Source: Gemmatimonadaceae bacterium | Lineage (GTDB): Bacteria > Gemmatimonadota > Gemmatimonadetes > Gemmatimonadales > Gemmatimonadaceae | DNA length: 64,000 nt | Direction: 5' to 3' | NCBI GenBank assembly: GCA_036496605.1 | Contig: DASXKV010000004.1 | Location: 1-64,000, forward strand | Shown: positions 33,105 through 41,363 of the stretch, in pieces | How positions within the stretch are numbered: position 1 is the stretch's first letter | Layout of the letters: each line of letters starts with the position of its first letter | Notes under the pieces: generated by a model | Seen by the model: only the letters and a program-made list of their open reading frames with translations | Databases searched by the model: none | What the model was told of the DNA's origin: nothing | Program-made: the position numbers and the translations under genes

Positions 33105-34043
33105 ATGCTTCGCGGCCTCATCACGCTATCTCTCGCGCTCTGCATCGCCCATGCGGCGATCGCACAGCAGGACTCCGCTCGACCGCGACGGAAGCCCGCG
33201 CGAGACTCGGCCGCGAACGACTCCACGCCGTCGTGGCCTACCCCGCCCACGCCACTGACCGGCTCAATTCTGCCAGCGCGCCGCATCGTCGCCTTCTACG
33301 GCAATCCCCTCACGCGCCGAATGGGCATACTCGGCGCGAAGCCCGTCGACTCCATGCTCGCGCGCCTCGATCGCGAAGTCGCCGCCTGGGCGGCCGCGGA
33401 TACCACAACGCCCGTGCAGCCGGCGCTGCATCTGATCGCGGTGGTCGCGCAAGGAACGCCCGGCAAAGACGGCAAGTACCGCCAGCGCGCGGACACCGCC
33501 CTCATCGAGCGCGTCTATGGATGGGCGCGGAGTCGGGGCGCGCTCCTCTTTCTCGACGTCCAGCTCGGCCGGAGCACGCTCGAGGAAGAGCTTCCCCGGC
33601 TCATGCCATTTCTCAAACGGCCCGATGTGCATCTCGGACTCGATCCCGAGTTCGCAATGGGGACGAAGGGCACGCCCGGTACGCGCATCGGCACGCTCGA
33701 CGCGCGCGACGTCAACGAGGCCATCGATGTGCTCGCCGATCTCGTGACGACCGACTCGCTACCGCCGAAGATCCTCGTCGTCCATCGATTCACCCGCGAC
33801 ATGCTCACGCACTACCAGCGCATCCGAGTCGATCCGCGCGTCCAGATCGTCATCGACATGGATGGCTGGGGACCGCCGTGGATGAAGCGCGAATCCTATC
33901 GGCGTTACGTCGCGCGATACCCGGTCGAGTTCACGGGATTCAAGTTGTTCTACCATAATGACACGAAAGCCGGAGATCGTCTGATGACCCCGGCCCAGGT
34001 TCTCGCGCTCTTTCCGCGACCAGTCTACATCCAGTATCAGTGA
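33105..34043 (+). CDS. exported protein of unknown function, TIM-barrel-like
   Basis: The 312-residue protein has a signal peptide (LITLSLALCIAHAAIAQ) and a Pro/Ser/Arg-rich linker. The mature part alternates strands and helices: RRIVAFYGNP, LHLIAVVAQGTPG, LIERVYGWARSRGALLFLDVQ, VHLGLDPEFAM, KILVVHRFTRDML, VQIVIDMDGWGPP and GFKLFYHND. The order and the acidic residues at strand ends resemble a (beta/alpha)8 barrel such as a glycosidase-like enzyme. I recall uncharacterised homologues in actinobacteria and this phylum, but no known reaction. Confidence 0.75.
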   Translation: MLRGLITLSLALCIAHAAIAQQDSARPRRKPARDSAANDSTPSWPTPPTPLTGSILPARRIVAFYGNPLTRRMGILGAKPVDSMLARLDREVAAWAAADTTTPVQPALHLIAVVAQGTPGKDGKYRQRADTALIERVYGWARSRGALLFLDVQLGRSTLEEELPRLMPFLKRPDVHLGLDPEFAMGTKGTPGTRIGTLDARDVNEAIDVLADLVTTDSLPPKILVVHRFTRDMLTHYQRIRVDPRVQIVIDMDGWGPPWMKRESYRRYVARYPVEFTGFKLFYHNDTKAGDRLMTPAQVLALFPRPVYIQYQ

Positions 34044-34047
34044 GCCG

Positions 34048-34377
34048 ATGGCCGACACGATCACGCGCGAAGAGCTCTCCGAGAAGATTCAACGCGGCGA
34101 CCAGTTTCATCTGTTTGAGGTGCTGCCGCGCATGTACTGGCGCAAGCATCACCTGCCCGGAGCGCGAAGCCTGCCGCTCGAAGAAGTGGAGTCGGCGATT
34201 CCAACGCTCGTGCCCGACAAGCACGCCGAGATCGTCGTCTACTGCTGGAACTTCACGTGACCCACATCGTCTCGAGCCGCCCGTGCTTTGGCGGCCATGG
34301 GCTACGACAACGTGCGCGACTTCTCGCAGGGGAAGGAAGACTGGATTCGCGCAGGGCTGCCGCTGACGAAGGACTGA
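34048..34377 (+). CDS. rhodanese-like protein with in-frame TGA (possible selenoprotein)
   Basis: From ATG 34048 the frame reads a rhodanese fold: GDQFHLFEVLPRMYW, HLPGARSLPLEEVE, IVVYCWNFT. A TGA codon (34258-34260, codon 71) follows. The same frame then continues without interruption with PTSSRAARALAAMGYDNV, FSQGKEDWIRAGLP and a TGA stop at 34375, completing the domain. Related rhodaneses have YCW--TC here, so the TGA falls where the second conserved Cys is expected. A stem GCCGCC/GGCGGC with an 8-nt loop starts 15 bases after the TGA, where a bacterial SECIS would lie. Either selenocysteine is inserted (109 residues) or a single nonsense mutation truncated the gene at 70 residues. Confidence 0.75.
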
Positions 34378-34507
34378 CGCGTTTCGTAACACTGTGTTTA
34401 CGCGCAGCCATTTTGTCGCCGCCGTGAAACGGCGCTTACCCGTCATGAAACGGCATCCTGTGGATCGTCAGAATAGCATCGACGTTGTGAATTGAATGAG
34501 GTGTGGA

Positions 34508-35416
34508 ATGCTTCCCCGAATAGTCGTCGTAGGACGGAGAGATGATGCGCTTGGTCGCGCGCTCATCACGCGCACGAGCGAACCGCCCTTCGTCCTCGAG
34601 TTTCATCCCGGTGGAGATTCGCTCGTGGACAACTTGCGCGATGAGTGTCCGTCTCTCGTCGTCCTCGGTCTGCGCGGCCGCCGCGGCACTGCCGTCGGTG
34701 CGTTGGTTCGTCGCATCAAGGCGTGGTGCCCGCAGCTGCCCATTGTCGTCGCCTGTCTCGACGAGAGCGCTCCGGGTCGCGAGATACTGCACGCCGCGCG
34801 AGCAGGCGCCGAGCACTTCGCGTTCAGACACAGCGACGACTTCCCGGCCGTTCTGCGCTCGCTGGTCGCGACGCACACGGAGCCCTCGGCGACAGCCGAA
34901 ACGGAGATCGACGACATCGGACGTGCGCGCGCCCGCGCCGAGCGCCGCGCGCCGCGTCGCAATCGTTATGCAGAGCGCGCACCGTCGGCCGTGTTGGGGA
35001 TGTTGCCGGCATCGGTGTCGCCGCTGCTGCGCCGAATCATTCACGCGTGCGTCGTCGCCATTCCGCCGGAAACCGTCGACGAGTTGGCCGCGCGCATCGC
35101 GCAGCCCAAACGCTCGCTCGCGCGCGAAGTCGCTCGGCGCGGATGGCCGGCGCCCCACGTGCTGCTCAAGTGGGGACGTCTCTTTCGCGGGGCGGCCGCC
35201 GGCATCACCGCGCGCCTCGAGGGCACGACGTGGGACGAAGCGCAGTGGGTAATCGCCGTCGAAGCCGGTTACGGCAGCGTGAGAACGGCGAGTCGCGCGT
35301 TTCGTGCGCGCGCCAGCGTCGGGCTACGAGAGGTCTGGCGTGACGGAGCAGCAGCGCTACTGCCGGCGTTTCTGACCGCGGTCGGTTATTCGCCGCCGCA
35401 TCAATTAGCCAGCTAA
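34508..35416 (+). CDS. receiver-like plus helix-turn-helix regulator
   Basis: GAGGTG precedes ATG 34508 (frame open from 34496). The 302-residue protein has a receiver-like alpha/beta N-domain (PRIVVVGRRDDALGRAL, LVVLGLRGRRG, LPIVVACLDESAPG). It lacks the acidic pocket and phospho-acceptor Asp. A C-terminal AraC-like two-helix DNA-binding region follows (RIAQPKRSLAREVARRGW, WDEAQWVIAVEAGYGSVRTASRAF). It converges with, and overlaps by 12 bases, a second regulator of the same plan. Both may be unlinked from phosphorylation. Targets unknown. Confidence 0.65.
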   Translation: MLPRIVVVGRRDDALGRALITRTSEPPFVLEFHPGGDSLVDNLRDECPSLVVLGLRGRRGTAVGALVRRIKAWCPQLPIVVACLDESAPGREILHAARAGAEHFAFRHSDDFPAVLRSLVATHTEPSATAETEIDDIGRARARAERRAPRRNRYAERAPSAVLGMLPASVSPLLRRIIHACVVAIPPETVDELAARIAQPKRSLAREVARRGWPAPHVLLKWGRLFRGAAAGITARLEGTTWDEAQWVIAVEAGYGSVRTASRAFRARASVGLREVWRDGAAALLPAFLTAVGYSPPHQLAS

Positions 35417-36319
35417 CGGCTCCTCGCCGTGTGGCCGTTCTTCCTGCCGGCCGAAGGCGTCTTCGCGCAGAAACGCTTCGATGACTACTTTGAGGCCTCC
35501 ACCCGTGCGCACTTCGAGCGAACGGAGACCTGTATAGCGTTTCATCAAGTTCCGAAGCGGAGACGCCGAGTCGAGCCCGAACGCCGCCGCGACGTGCTCG
35601 AGCGCGCGTCCCTCGGCTTCGAGCAAGTACGCGACGACCATCAACCGTAGCCAATTGAGCAGCGCGCCTGGCGACGGCAACCCGTTCGTTCGGCATTGCT
35701 TCACCAGCGTCTTCACGTTCATGCCGAGCACTTGCGCGAGCGCGCGCGAGCTGAAGTCCGGCCACGCGTATTGCAGGCATGTCTCGACGATCGGCAGCGC
35801 GTCGCCCGTGAGATGGGTGCCTAACGCGTCGAGCACCTGGCGGGCGGCGGAGGTTTGTGATGCGCGCGCGAGCGTCTGGCGGAAGGCGGTGCTGCTGTCG
35901 TCGACGCCGCGGAATACCAGTTCGTGCACGCCGGCATTCACGAGCGCGACAATCTCGCTCGAGAAGCGGTGCGCGGGCTGACAGAAGCCGATCAGTGCAA
36001 CGCCTGGATACTCCGCCCTGAGACGCGCGAGTGTCGGCGCGACGGGAACGCGACGTATGTCGAACGGCTCGGCGATGACGGCGGAGACGCGCGGCACCGA
36101 GCGAGCGACAAGGTTCTCGAGTGCGGAAGCCGTATCGACGTGCTCGAGAATGGCGCGGCCCCGAACGGCATCCTGAAGTCGCGCTCGTTCGAGTCGTCCG
36201 AGAACGAGTGCGGCGACGCGCGCCTGCAGACCTGCGCCGGGAATTTCTGTAGCGGAGGTCTCGCCGGGGCGTCGATGTGGGAGGTTGCCGGCAGCCATCG
36301 GGCCCAAGGGTAACACCAT
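35405..36319 (-). CDS. receiver-like plus AraC-type helix-turn-helix regulator
   Basis: The 304-residue protein has a receiver-like N-domain (VSAVIAEPFDIRRVPVAP, VALIGFCQPAHRFSSEIVALVNAGVHELVFRG; Asp phospho-site not evident). Its C-terminal domain reads FSSRALAQVLGMNVKTLVKQ, LLNWLRLMVVAYLLEAEGRA and HVAAAFGLDSASPLRNLMKR, a clear AraC-type pair of helix-turn-helix units. It is paralogous in layout to the gene at 34508, with which it is convergent and overlapping. The C-terminus (REDAFGRQEERPHGEE) is charged. Confidence 0.75.
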   Translation of the reverse strand: MVLPLGPMAAGNLPHRRPGETSATEIPGAGLQARVAALVLGRLERARLQDAVRGRAILEHVDTASALENLVARSVPRVSAVIAEPFDIRRVPVAPTLARLRAEYPGVALIGFCQPAHRFSSEIVALVNAGVHELVFRGVDDSSTAFRQTLARASQTSAARQVLDALGTHLTGDALPIVETCLQYAWPDFSSRALAQVLGMNVKTLVKQCRTNGLPSPGALLNWLRLMVVAYLLEAEGRALEHVAAAFGLDSASPLRNLMKRYTGLRSLEVRTGGGLKVVIEAFLREDAFGRQEERPHGEEPLAG

Positions 36320-36454
36320 GAAACGCTAGGCGCACGGGTGAAACGGCGAGGCGCCAGCGCCGGCGCTACTTCTACCGCTGCAGGACGAGCTAGTGCTCCA
36401 ACTGCTACTCCGAGTTCCCTCCTCGGTCTCCCTCCCCCAGCCCGGAGCTCTTCG

Positions 36455-36643
36455 ATGTCACGCCGCCTTGCTGCTATTCGCCTTCTTATTGCCGTGGCCG
36501 CCGTTTCCGCTTTGGCCGCATGCGCTTCGCCGACAGCTCCGACGACGTCTTCGAGTTTGCGCGCGCCGGGCGTCAACCACGATGTAGGTAGCGACTCCAG
36601 CTGCCGCAGCGGCTACATCATCGGCCAGGGTGATCACTGCTAA
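36455..36643 (+). CDS. small lipoprotein with C-terminal Cys pair
   Basis: The 62-residue protein has a lipobox (LIAVAAVSALAAC, then SPTAP), a Ser/Thr linker and the tail SCRSGYIIGQGDHC, in which two Cys probably form a disulfide. CCGGAG precedes the ATG at 36455. From memory, similar tiny lipoproteins with a CxxGY...G.C tail are common in this phylum; their role is unknown. It is convergent with the TPR protein gene, only 18 bases apart. Confidence 0.7.
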   Translation: MSRRLAAIRLLIAVAAVSALAACASPTAPTTSSSLRAPGVNHDVGSDSSCRSGYIIGQGDHC

Positions 36644-36661
36644 GGACTTACTTCTCGAACG

Positions 36662-37852
36662 TTACGCCGGCGCTCCGACGAGCTCGGCACCCTCGAGCTC
36701 GTCGACAGCGGCGATGATGGCGGTGGTCGAAGAGGCGACTGCCAAGGGCTTCGCCGGCGCGACCAAGGTGGGATTCTCGAGACGGTAAGAGAGCTGATGG
36801 AACCCGTGAGCAGCAGCGAGCAGCTCGCCCCGGCTTGCCGCGTCACTTGCACGTCCTTCCTCGCCGACGTGAGCCAAGGCTTCGCTCATTTCGACCAGTG
36901 CCGATGCACTTGGGAAGGGCAGTGATTCGCCGTTGTGCAGGCTCGTCACGAGTCCATCCAGCCGCTCAGCGAAATTCTTGATAAGTGCGCGCGCCGCCTG
37001 ACGAGGGAGTGCGAGAGCAGCGGCACATGCCGCGCCGCCTAACGCCGGTAAGGCGTGGCGAGAGATCAGATTGCGTACGAGGACCGCCGCGAAGCCACGC
37101 AGTGCGGCTTGGGGATGGCCCGCGTCGAGCAAGAGCTGCGCAAGGTTGTTCAACGCCTCGACTTCTTGCAGTGGCGTTGCCGCATTCTTGTAAGCCTGCC
37201 ACGCGTGCGTAGCGGCCGTGTCGTAATCGCTTGCCGCCGCCGCCGCCATCATGAGCTGGCCGTGCGAGATACTCTGGGATTCAGGCGCTGCCCCATCCAA
37301 GTCAAGGACGGCACAGAACAGACGGCGAGACTCGGGGAAATCGCCGCGCAACTGCGCGAGAATACCAATACCTGCCCATGCGCGCCCGGTGAGCTCCGGT
37401 AAGCCGCACTCGGCTCCGAGACGCTCCACTTCCTGATAGTATCGAACGGCAGCCGGCATCTCACCGATATGTCGGGCAAGTCGCCCGAGGACTGCGATGA
37501 CGCGACCTCGAAGCAGGACCTCGCTCTCCGGCACCATCAGCAAGAGAGTCGACTGAACGCTGTGCGCGAGACGGAAGAACGCCTGATCTTCCATCTCGGA
37601 TGCGAGCGTCGTGATTGCTTCGACGAGGGCGGTTGCAGAGATCGCCGAGTCCCTGAAAGTCACCACGCCGTGCTGCGCCAGAAGCCCAGACAGCAACCGA
37701 TCGCGCTCCGGACCGCGCGTCATCGCCGCTCGTTCGAGGCGGGTCCCCGACTCGAGCCAGCTGGCAGCAACGCCGTCGTCAAGCTCGACCCCGTCTGAAA
37801 CGGCGTCGCGCCTGAATGCCTCGACCGACGGAAGTGGAGCGAGCATCGTCAT
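36662..37852 (-). CDS. TPR-repeat protein
   Basis: TTAGGAGATA precedes the ATG at 37852. The 396-residue protein is all-helical, with degenerate tetratricopeptide repeats (for example ARHIGEMPAAVRYYQEVERL, GDFPESRRLFCAVLDL, YDTAATHAWQAYKNAATPL, AGHPQAALRGFAAVLV). No signal peptide or other domain. It would act as a cytoplasmic protein-protein scaffold. The tail is low complexity (VASSTTAIIAAVDELEGAE). Its promoter region is shared with the receiver genes to the right, which point the other way. Confidence 0.8.
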   Translation of the reverse strand: MTMLAPLPSVEAFRRDAVSDGVELDDGVAASWLESGTRLERAAMTRGPERDRLLSGLLAQHGVVTFRDSAISATALVEAITTLASEMEDQAFFRLAHSVQSTLLLMVPESEVLLRGRVIAVLGRLARHIGEMPAAVRYYQEVERLGAECGLPELTGRAWAGIGILAQLRGDFPESRRLFCAVLDLDGAAPESQSISHGQLMMAAAAASDYDTAATHAWQAYKNAATPLQEVEALNNLAQLLLDAGHPQAALRGFAAVLVRNLISRHALPALGGAACAAALALPRQAARALIKNFAERLDGLVTSLHNGESLPFPSASALVEMSEALAHVGEEGRASDAASRGELLAAAHGFHQLSYRLENPTLVAPAKPLAVASSTTAIIAAVDELEGAELVGAPA

Positions 37853-38158
37853 TATCTCCTAAGGGAAAGACGACCACCGCACAGCACGTGGAACGGGCCG
37901 GAGCCACTTCGTTAGTGATCCCGGTCTGGTACGCGATCAAGCTGCGGCTCAGCTAAAAGACACACAAGGGACTTTATGTCCCACCGCGAACGTCGTGGCC
38001 CACGGCGGTGCCGAGTGGTTCTGCATGAAACGGTGGATCGTTTGAAAACAGGTTATCGTGAGGTGCGACAATACGACGTGTACGCGGGTGCCGCGACGAC
38101 TGCGGTTCCTGCTTCTCGGTGTCACACTCCCTACCTCCCCTTTCTACCCCTCGGCGAC
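37853..38158. other. intergenic region between divergent genes
   Basis: This 306-base gap lies between the TPR gene (left) and the receiver gene (right) and should hold both promoters. I see no repeat, hairpin or clear -35/-10 pair. An upstream extension of the receiver frame to 37976 exists but lacks coding character. Confidence 0.4.
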
Positions 38159-38596
38159 ATGGCCGATAGACGTCCTCGCATCCTGCTCGTCGAAGACGAA
38201 GCAACGATCGTGGTTGCCCTCGGGCGACTCCTCGATCGTTGGGGCTTCGACACGCTGGCCGCCCGGACTGTCGCCGAAGCGCGTGCGCTGCTCGGCGATG
38301 TTTCTGTTGACATTGTCGTCATCGACTTCCGTCTACCCGACGTCCGGGGCGATGACTTCCTCGTTTGGCTCCAACACGAATATCCCGACCTCGCGAAACG
38401 TTCGCTCTTCATCACCGGCGACTACGGTGAGCAGGCGCTCGACGCGATCGACGCAACCGGACGGCCGTACCTCCTCAAGCCGTTCGAGCTCGGCATCTTC
38501 GTGAACGAGCTGCGAGCGCTCATCGACCCGCTCGAAGGGCCCAGAACCAACGGTCGCGGCGCCGTTCAGTCTCGTAGCGACATCTCTGCGGCGTGA
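38159..38596 (+). CDS. stand-alone response-regulator receiver domain
   Basis: The 145-residue protein is a receiver with acidic residues at 12-13 (VEDE), phospho-acceptor Asp56 (DIVVIDFRLPD), a Ser/Thr-type position in SLFITGD and Lys107 (LLKPFE). There is no output domain. The start ATG has no good Shine-Dalgarno. A second receiver of the same type follows 11 bases after the stop, so the pair may serve a phosphorelay whose kinase is elsewhere. Confidence 0.85.
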   Translation: MADRRPRILLVEDEATIVVALGRLLDRWGFDTLAARTVAEARALLGDVSVDIVVIDFRLPDVRGDDFLVWLQHEYPDLAKRSLFITGDYGEQALDAIDATGRPYLLKPFELGIFVNELRALIDPLEGPRTNGRGAVQSRSDISAA

Positions 38597-38607
38597 TGGA
38601 CTGAGCA

Positions 38608-39129
38608 GTGGTCGCGGAGCCATCGTCCCCCGCCGGGACTGACAAGGGCTCAGGACGAGTCAACCGACAACTGTTGATGCGGCCAACCGCGGACGGACCA
38701 CACGCGGTCCGCCTGCTCGTCGTCGACGACGAACCGTCGATCTGTCAGGCGCTCGCCCTGCTCTTCGGCTGGCACGGCCTCGAGGTCACGACGGCCCTGT
38801 CAGCTGCCGAGGCGAACCAGGTCATATCGGAATCGCAGTTCGATGTGCTGCTCATCGATCTCCGCCTGCGCGACGCTCGCGGCGACGCGGTCTTTCGCGC
38901 CGCGATCGAACGCGACCCCGCTTTTCGCGATCGCACGCTCTTCATGACGGGCGACATCACCACGGAAGCAGAGCGAATCATCGCCTCGACGAACTGCCCT
39001 TACCTACGGAAGCCGTTCGACGTGACGCTCGCGGTGCAGGCCATCGCCGCCCTCGTCGGCATCGCGTATCAGCCGCCGGACGCGGAAGCGGCAGAGGGCA
39101 GACGGCAGAGGGCAGAGGGCAACGAGTAG
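38608..39129 (+). CDS. stand-alone response-regulator receiver domain
   Basis: The receiver part (VRLLVVDDEPSICQALALL, Asp in VLLIDLRLRD, Thr in TLFMTGD, Lys in PYLRKPFDV) closely resembles the preceding gene, so the two are probably a tandem duplicate. A GTG at 38608 gives 173 residues; ATG 38677 would start at MRPTADGPHAV. The last residues (AAEGRRQRAEGNE) are encoded by the GGGCAGA heptamer array that begins here, so the element supplies the C-terminus and stop codon. Confidence 0.8.
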   Translation: MVAEPSSPAGTDKGSGRVNRQLLMRPTADGPHAVRLLVVDDEPSICQALALLFGWHGLEVTTALSAAEANQVISESQFDVLLIDLRLRDARGDAVFRAAIERDPAFRDRTLFMTGDITTEAERIIASTNCPYLRKPFDVTLAVQAIAALVGIAYQPPDAEAAEGRRQRAEGNE

Positions 39130-39200
39130 AAGGTTGAGGGCGGAGGGCAGAGGGTGCACCCTCTACCCGCAACCCTCTACCCTCTACCCTCTACCCACAA
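39085..39200. repeat. heptamer hairpin (GGGCAGA arm / CCCTCTA arm)
   Basis: GCAGAGGGCAGACGGCAGAGG and GGCGGAGGGCAGAGGGT units face ACCCTCTACCC and CCTCTACCCTCTACC units around a TGCACC core near 39153. The left arm overlaps the receiver gene's end and the right arm reaches the stop of the glutamine amidotransferase gene. It may terminate both convergent genes. Confidence 0.85.
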
Positions 39201-39954
39201 CCCTCTGCGCTAATGCCGCTTCTACGAAGCTCTCGAACAGCCGCCGCGCGGGCGCGCTATTGTCGACGAGTGCCTCGGGATGCCATTGCACCGCTACGAG
39301 GTAGGAGCCGTTCGCGCTTTCGATCCCTTCGACGAGGCCATCCGGCGCCACGGCGGTCGCGACGAGGTGCTCGCCGAGCCGGCGGACGCCCTGATGGTGC
39401 ATGCTGTTCACCTTGAGCGCGCCCGCGCCGAAGATCTCCGCGAGCTTCGTGTGCTCCGCGACGTTGACGTCGTGCGCGAGATAGTCGCGTGCATAACGAC
39501 CCGCGAACGGGAAGTAATCATGCTTGATGGCGCTCGGCATCTGCTCGGCGAGGTCCTGATACAGCGTGCCACCCGCCGCGAGATTCACAAGTTGTAAACC
39601 GCGGCAGACGCCGAGGACCGGTTTCCCGTCGAGGAGGGCCCAGCGAACGAGCATAAGCTCGACCTCGTCGCGCGCCGGATCGGTCTTGTCGCAGCGCTCG
39701 TGCGGCTCCTCGTTGTAATTGGCGGGATCGATGTCGGCCCCTCCGGGCAGGAAGATCCCGTCGAGCGCGTCATAGATGCCACGCATCGTTTCCGGCTCGT
39801 CGCCGACGAGCGGAATCATCCACGGCAGCGCACCGGCACTGGTGAGCGCTCGGATATATCGCTGGCTCATCACCCAGGACGCGGGGATGTCAGCGGGCAC
39901 TCCGCCGATGCTCTGCAGATTTTGCGTCGGAACGCCGATGATGGGACGGGACAA
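39184..39954 (-). CDS. class I glutamine amidotransferase, gamma-glutamyl hydrolase-like (PuuD/peptidase C26 family)
   Basis: The 256-residue protein has the nucleophile elbow VLGVCRGLQLVN (Cys), MHHQGVRRLG, and the His-Glu of the triad in VQWHPEALVD. An oxyanion segment FLPGGADIDPANY lies near residue 75. The family hydrolyses gamma-glutamyl amide bonds, as in gamma-glutamyl-GABA. It is the last gene of a minus-strand run with a GCS2 ligase and two ATP-grasp enzymes, so it may remove a gamma-glutamyl group in that pathway. A repeat array of about 200 bases separates it from the ligase gene. Confidence 0.88.
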   Translation of the reverse strand: MSRPIIGVPTQNLQSIGGVPADIPASWVMSQRYIRALTSAGALPWMIPLVGDEPETMRGIYDALDGIFLPGGADIDPANYNEEPHERCDKTDPARDEVELMLVRWALLDGKPVLGVCRGLQLVNLAAGGTLYQDLAEQMPSAIKHDYFPFAGRYARDYLAHDVNVAEHTKLAEIFGAGALKVNSMHHQGVRRLGEHLVATAVAPDGLVEGIESANGSYLVAVQWHPEALVDNSAPARRLFESFVEAALAQRVVGRG

Positions 39955-39957
39955 GAC

Positions 39958-40160
39958 CGGTAGAGGGTAGAGGGTTGCTGGGCTGAGGGCTGAGGGCTGA
40001 GGGCTGAGGGCTGAGGGCTGAGGGCTGAGGGCTGAGGGCTGAGGGCTGAGGGCTGAGGGCTGAGCAATTGATATCTGCGCACTAGACGCGCCACGCTCTG
40101 CCCTCTACCCACAGCCCTCTGCCATCTGCCCTCTACCCCTCTACCCTCTACCCTCCACCG
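39958..40160. repeat. heptamer element: (GGGCTGA)12 arm and CCCTCTA arm
   Basis: Twelve perfect tandem copies of GGGCTGA run from 39980 to 40064. After a short AT-richer core (CAATTGATATCTGCG) come CTGCCCTCTACCCACAGC and several ACCCTCT units up to 40155. The arms are only partly complementary here. It separates the amidotransferase and GCS2 ligase genes. Confidence 0.92.
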
Positions 40161-41363
40161 TCACGCTCTGTGCTCGACGCTCTGACTTGTCATTCTCCCT
40201 TGCGTCACCGCCGGCGGCGCATGATGGGGAACACGAACGTCAGCCAGCGCTTGCGCGCTCGGAATTCCCTCGGCGGTCTCGGCGATTAATTGATCGACGA
40301 CCGCTTTGAGATCTCCGGTGCGCTCGAAGGTCGCCAATTGTCTGTCGGCGCTCGTGCCGTCGCGCATAATCCGGAATGCGTACTCGACCTCCTGCCTGCT
40401 TCCGAGCTCGTCGACGACGTCGTCGACGAACCACGCGAGCATTTCCGTGATCAGCTCACGCGCGGGAAGCTCCTGCTCCTTGCCGAAGTCGATCAGCTTG
40501 CCGTCGAGACCGAAGCGCACGGCGCGCCACTTGTTCTCTTCGATGTACGTAGCCGGATAGACGCGGAAGGTCAGGTTGTCGCGGCGGAGTTTCCAGACCT
40601 TCGCGACGATCGCCTGCAGAATCGCGGCGATGCAGACCGCCTCGTCGATGCGCGTGCACACGTCGCAGACGCGAAACTCGAGCGTCGGATACGTGTGATG
40701 GGGACGCACGTCCCACCAGATCTTCGAGCCGTCGGGGATGCTGTGGGTGCGAACGAGCGCGTCGAGTATTTCCTCAAATTCGGCGTGTGATCGGAGGATC
40801 GGCGGAACGCCGGTGCGTGGAAAGTTCTTGAAGATGATGCTTCGGTACGACTTGAGTCCCGTCTTGCGTCCTTGCCAGAACGGAGAGCTCGTCGAGAGAC
40901 ACAGCACGTGTGGCAGCAGGTACCGCGCGACGTTCATCGCGTCGATCATGAAGTCACGATCTTCGATGCCGACGTGGACGTGCATGCCGAAGATGAGCAG
41001 TTGCTGCGCGAGGTCCTGGAGGTCCTGCTTCACACCCATGTAGCGCTCGAGCGGCGTGATCTCCTGCGTCATCCAGTTCGAGAAGGGATGTGTCCCGGCT
41101 GCGGCGACGCGCAGTCCGCCCCGCGCCGCGAGCTCGATGACCGCGCCGCGGAGTCGCACAAGCTCGGCGCGGAGATCGGCCGGGCTGCGACACACCTTGC
41201 TCCCCACCTCCACCATCGATTGGTGGAGCTCCGGCTTCACCTCTTCCAGAACGAGATGGTCGCCATTCAGGATCTCGGTGATGTACGAGCGAAGCTCGCG
41301 CGTCTGAGGATCGATGATCTGATACTCTTCTTCGATTCCCAGTGTGAGCGACGGCGACTTCAT
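40161..41363 (-). CDS. carboxylate-amine ligase, GCS2 type (YbdK-like)
   Basis: GCS2 enzymes join a carboxylate (often the gamma-carboxylate of glutamate) to an amine using ATP. The 400-residue protein shows [66 protein letters not shown] and [17 protein letters not shown], all typical ATP/metal and substrate segments. YbdK members make gamma-glutamylcysteine weakly; the true substrate is often unknown. Its neighbours (two ATP-grasp ligases, two esterases, a gamma-glutamyl hydrolase-like protein) suggest a dedicated peptide-like metabolite. Confidence 0.9.
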   Translation of the reverse strand: MKSPSLTLGIEEEYQIIDPQTRELRSYITEILNGDHLVLEEVKPELHQSMVEVGSKVCRSPADLRAELVRLRGAVIELAARGGLRVAAAGTHPFSNWMTQEITPLERYMGVKQDLQDLAQQLLIFGMHVHVGIEDRDFMIDAMNVARYLLPHVLCLSTSSPFWQGRKTGLKSYRSIIFKNFPRTGVPPILRSHAEFEEILDALVRTHSIPDGSKIWWDVRPHHTYPTLEFRVCDVCTRIDEAVCIAAILQAIVAKVWKLRRDNLTFRVYPATYIEENKWRAVRFGLDGKLIDFGKEQELPARELITEMLAWFVDDVVDELGSRQEVEYAFRIMRDGTSADRQLATFERTGDLKAVVDQLIAETAEGIPSAQALADVRVPHHAPPAVTQGRMTSQSVEHRA

